This document shows positions 5,797 to 8,538 of a stretch of 8,538 nucleotides of DNA, one piece after another. Source of the DNA: an uncultured Dermabacteraceae bacterium (GTDB taxonomy: Bacteria > Actinomycetota > Actinomycetes > Actinomycetales > Dermabacteraceae); the NCBI GenBank assembly GCA_943913905.1, contig CALTZZ010000098.1, positions 1-8,538 of the forward strand, written 5' to 3'. The notes under the pieces are model-generated. The model searched no databases, was not told where the DNA came from, and saw only the letters and a program-made list of their open reading frames with translations. The translations under genes were made by a program, and so were the position numbers. Within the stretch, counting starts at the first letter, position 1, and each line of letters starts with the position of its first letter.

Positions 5797-7521
5797 ATGC
5801 TGACCCAATTGGCGATACACCGGATCGGTGTCATCGATGAGGCCGTACTCGATTTCGGCCCCGGTTTCACTTCACTGACCGGCGAAACCGGTGCAGGCAA
5901 GACCATGGTTGTGACGGGTCTCAGCCTCCTCATGGGGCGGCGCCTCGACTCACGTCGCGCCGGGGTATCCAGCATGGTCGAAGGGCGAGTGCGCGCCGAT
6001 GGATCGGTGCGGTTGAGTGAGAAGATTGATGACCTGGGCGCTGAGTCCGATGATGGCGAAGTGCTCATCGTGCGCCGCGTGACAAAAGACGGTCGTTCCC
6101 GCGCGCATGTGGGAGGCGTCCCCGTGCCGGTCTCGACGCTAGCCAACGTCGTGGGCAGCGACATTACGATTCACGGGCAGAGCGACCAGCTTCGATTGAA
6201 AGATCCAGACCAGCAGCGTGAAGCCCTCGACAATGTCTTGAGTGACGAAACGCGCGCTATCGCTGAATCCCATGCGTCGTTGTTCAATGAGCGTAGTTCG
6301 GCCGCGCGAGAGGCGCGGTCCCTCGAAGCCCAGCTTCAAGACCGGGATTCGCGACGCGCGTCGTTGACGGCGCTCCTAGAACAGATTGAACAGGCGAACA
6401 CCTACGAGGGCGAAGACGACGCGCTCCGTAAGGAAATTGAAGAACTGACGCGAGCTGCAGAAGAACAGGAAGCCCTCGATACAACGCTGATGGCGCTCGT
6501 GGGTGATGAGCGGGCAAGTTTGCTGGCGGCAGCAGACGTGGCTGTTGACGCCATAGGGAAACTGCCCGGCGCCGAAACCGAAGCTACGGCGGACCTCGTC
6601 ACTCGGATTCATGCGGTGCGTGACGACGTGAGTGGGATCGCTCGCGACATATCGGCACGCCGGGATGATGCGATCGCCTCGCCTGGACGGTTGGAGGAAG
6701 CGCAAGAACGCCTCCACGAGCTCAGTACTCTGATCCGTGACGTTGGCCCGCACGTGGGCGGAGCTGCGACCGTGACGGAACTCTTGGCCCAATCTCAGAA
6801 GGCACTCGCTGCACTTGAAGCATTGGATGATGGCGCACAGCGTCTGGAAGATCTCACAGCGCGAATCAAGGAGTGCGACCGTGAACTGAGCGAAACGTCT
6901 ACAGCTCTCACTCGCGCCCGAACTCTCGCCGCGGAGGATCTGGCCTCCACGATCGATACGGAGCTGACGGGGCTGGAAATGCCCGGGGCACACGTCCGGA
7001 TCAGCGTGACAGAGGCTCCCATGCAGGTTCACGGGGCGGACGCCGTCCTCTTCGAACTCCAACCGCACCCCGGGGCAGACTTCATGCCGCTATCGACCGG
7101 TGCATCCGGTGGTGAACTGTCCCGCGTGATGCTGGCCCTCGAAGTGGCAATTGCCCGCTTGGGTGCCCTGACGGCCGGGGGCGTCCATCCGGTTTTCATC
7201 TTCGATGAAATCGATGCAGGAATCGGAGGCCGGGCGGCCCGAGCCGTAGGAGAGCGGCTGGCTGAACTGGCCCAAACCGCTCAAGTCATCGTGGTGACCC
7301 ATCTTCCGCAAGTTGCTGCATTCGCAGAAACCCATCTTCAGATTGTTAAGTCCGTGAGCGACCGCGGGGAAACACGTTCCACCGTGCAGCCGCTCACGGG
7401 CGAGGAACGCGTTAAGGAACTGGCACGCATGCTTGCCGGTGACGACGACTCCGCAACGGCGCTTGAGCATGCTCGCGAGCTGCTTGCGGGCGCCCGTCAG
7501 AGTGAAGGAGGCGCAGCATGA
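5797..7521 (+). CDS. recN: DNA repair protein RecN
   Basis: The product has 574 residues. RecN is a cytoplasmic SMC-like ATPase that gathers broken DNA ends and supports recombinational repair of double-strand breaks. Walker A is GETGAGKT with K35 near the N-terminus. The middle, roughly residues 160-380, is rich in Glu, Arg, Ala and Leu, as expected for the two arms of the antiparallel coiled coil. The ABC signature is STGASGGELSRVMLA (S437), Walker B is VFIFDEIDAGIGG (D470, E471), and the switch is VTHLPQVAAFA (H502). Length is close to the roughly 550 residues usual for the family. The ATG begins immediately after the nadK TAA and the sequence ahead is a poor SD, so translation probably depends on coupling. 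I saw no LexA-type box directly before the gene. Its end overlaps steA by four bases. Confidence 0.96.
   Translation: MLTQLAIHRIGVIDEAVLDFGPGFTSLTGETGAGKTMVVTGLSLLMGRRLDSRRAGVSSMVEGRVRADGSVRLSEKIDDLGAESDDGEVLIVRRVTKDGRSRAHVGGVPVPVSTLANVVGSDITIHGQSDQLRLKDPDQQREALDNVLSDETRAIAESHASLFNERSSAAREARSLEAQLQDRDSRRASLTALLEQIEQANTYEGEDDALRKEIEELTRAAEEQEALDTTLMALVGDERASLLAAADVAVDAIGKLPGAETEATADLVTRIHAVRDDVSGIARDISARRDDAIASPGRLEEAQERLHELSTLIRDVGPHVGGAATVTELLAQSQKALAALEALDDGAQRLEDLTARIKECDRELSETSTALTRARTLAAEDLASTIDTELTGLEMPGAHVRISVTEAPMQVHGADAVLFELQPHPGADFMPLSTGASGGELSRVMLALEVAIARLGALTAGGVHPVFIFDEIDAGIGGRAARAVGERLAELAQTAQVIVVTHLPQVAAFAETHLQIVKSVSDRGETRSTVQPLTGEERVKELARMLAGDDDSATALEHARELLAGARQSEGGAA
7504..7511 (+). 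promoter_or_regulatory. Strong Shine-Dalgarno sequence for steA
   Basis: GAAGGAGG lies six bases ahead of the ATG at 7518, within the end of recN. It is the closest match to the anti-SD in the window and contrasts with the weak sites ahead of tlyA and recN. It decides the steA start. Confidence 0.75.
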
Positions 7522-8538
7522 GTGTGGATGCACCAGTCGAAGCGCAGGGGGTTGCACGCGTAGGCCTTCGTACGAAGGATCTGACGAAGCGGCTGGACGA
7601 CGGCGATATTGCGATCATCGATCACGAAGATATTGATCGAGTGGCAGCTGAAGCGCTCGTGGATAAACGTCCGCTCGCTGTCATCAACGCGTCTCGGTCG
7701 ATCTCGGGACGCTACCCCAACATGGGACCCTCAATTTTGGTGGACGCCGGAATCGAAGTCATCGACATCGTTGATGCCGACCTCATGGAGCTCGTTCGCG
7801 AGGGCTACGACCTGACGGTGCGCGGTAACGAAGTCGTGACAGCCGACGGTACGGTCCTCACCGGCGAGCGGTACACGGTCGAGTCCCTCGAGGTTAAACT
7901 TGCGCAAGCTCGTGAGGGATTGAGCGATCAGCTCGAAGCCTTTGCCAAGAACACGATGGAGTACATGCTGCGCGAGCGCGATCTGCTGATCGACGGCGTC
8001 GGCACACCCGACGTGCGGACTGCATTCAACGGTCGCCCGGTTCTGATTGTGGTCCGCGGGTATCACTACCGCGAAGACCTTGCCACCTTGCACCCGTTCA
8101 TTCGGGAAAACCGACCGGTGATTATCGGCGTGGATGGCGGCGCAGACGCGGTGCTGGATGCGGGCTACCCGCTCGACATGATCATTGGCGATATGGATTC
8201 GGTTTCGGATCGTGCTCTCACCAGTGGCGCGGAAGTCGTCATTCATGCCTATCGGGACGGCCGTGCACCCGGCATGGCCCGGGTGGAGGAGCTCGGACTG
8301 ACCGATGCCGTGACTTTTGCCGCCTCGGGGACCAGTGAAGACATCGCCATGCTGCTCGCCGATGACAAGGGCGCAGACGTGATCGTTGCCGTGGGTACCC
8401 ACGCGACGCTCGAAGAGTTTTTGGATAAGGGCCGCGCAGGCATGAGCTCGACATTCCTCACTCGCCTACGTGTGGGCTCGAAACTCGTGGACGCGAAAGG
8501 CGTATCGCGGCTCTACCGGCAGCGGATTTCTTCGGTAC
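7518..8538 (+). CDS. steA: SteA-like cell separation protein, 5' part (cut by window edge)
   Basis: A frame with no stop runs from the ATG at 7518 to the right edge and gives 340 residues. SteA was described in corynebacteria as a cytokinetic-ring protein that works with membrane partner SteB to promote daughter-cell separation by NlpC/P60 peptidoglycan hydrolases. The homologue in M. tuberculosis is Rv1697. Older annotations call it thiamin pyrophosphokinase-like. The N-terminal part has VINASRSISGRYPNMGP (from V55). The middle is helical, about residues 120-165. The C-terminal part resembles the pyrophosphokinase catalytic fold, with GVDGGAD (D206) and IIGDMDSVSD (D225, D227). Family members are about 390 residues with a C-terminal membrane segment, so roughly the last 50 residues, including the presumed anchor, lie outside the window. 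The ATG overlaps the recN stop as ATGA and has a strong SD. The name rests on motifs and gene order; a kinase activity is not expected. Confidence 0.88.
   Translation, partial: MSVDAPVEAQGVARVGLRTKDLTKRLDDGDIAIIDHEDIDRVAAEALVDKRPLAVINASRSISGRYPNMGPSILVDAGIEVIDIVDADLMELVREGYDLTVRGNEVVTADGTVLTGERYTVESLEVKLAQAREGLSDQLEAFAKNTMEYMLRERDLLIDGVGTPDVRTAFNGRPVLIVVRGYHYREDLATLHPFIRENRPVIIGVDGGADAVLDAGYPLDMIIGDMDSVSDRALTSGAEVVIHAYRDGRAPGMARVEELGLTDAVTFAASGTSEDIAMLLADDKGADVIVAVGTHATLEEFLDKGRAGMSSTFLTRLRVGSKLVDAKGVSRLYRQRISSV

Noticed and set aside
6376..7068. Minus-strand open frame of 230 codons antisense to recN
   Set aside because: It lies opposite the RecN coiled-coil region and has no recognisable motif.
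7731..8402. Minus-strand open frame of 223 codons antisense to steA
   Set aside because: The plus-strand frame carries SteA motifs and a strong SD. The antisense product is His/Asn/Gly-rich with no domain.
7518..8538. A functional thiamin pyrophosphokinase
   Set aside because: The fold is similar, but the long N-terminal part, the conserved place after recN and the marker sequences fit SteA instead.

Overview
The window looks like a conserved housekeeping locus from a member of the Actinomycetota. The base composition is moderately GC-rich and several genes use GTG or TTG starts. The order is an actinobacterial TPR protein, an HAD-IIA phosphatase, tlyA, NAD kinase, recN and steA. It matches the Mycobacterium tuberculosis neighbourhood Rv1691 - Rv1692 - tlyA - ppnK - recN - Rv1697. 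The moderate GC and the gene sequences would suit an Actinomycetaceae-like organism, but the genus cannot be fixed from this sequence.

Layout. On the minus strand at the left edge lies a small DUF4870-type membrane protein (5-550). A gap of about 305 bases (551-855) separates it from a plus-strand run of six genes. This gap must hold divergent promoters, but I could not identify convincing -35/-10 pairs. It also holds a possible 18-codon upstream ORF and a hairpin just before the first Shine-Dalgarno (SD) sequence of the run. The six genes are: an Arg/Gly-rich TPR protein with an acidic tail (856-2928, TTG start), an HAD-IIA phosphatase resembling the Rv1692 glycerol-3-phosphate phosphatase (2912-3931), TlyA rRNA methyltransferase (3935-4825), NAD kinase (4822-5796), RecN (5797-7521) and the 5' part of SteA (7518 to the right edge).

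The six genes are almost certainly one operon. Neighbours overlap by 17 nt, are 3 nt apart, overlap by 4 nt (GTGA), abut (TAAATG) and overlap by 4 nt (ATGA). No terminator is visible between them. The products act in unrelated processes: polar headgroup recycling, ribosome 2'-O-methylation, NADP supply, double-strand break repair and daughter-cell separation. What links them appears to be the conserved, translationally coupled arrangement rather than one pathway.

Nothing here looks like a mobile element, CRISPR array, defence island or tRNA/rRNA gene. The most unusual item is the first operon gene. Its product has an Arg-Asp-Gly-rich disordered N-terminal third, a conserved TPR core and a strongly acidic C-terminal tail, and its function is unknown.
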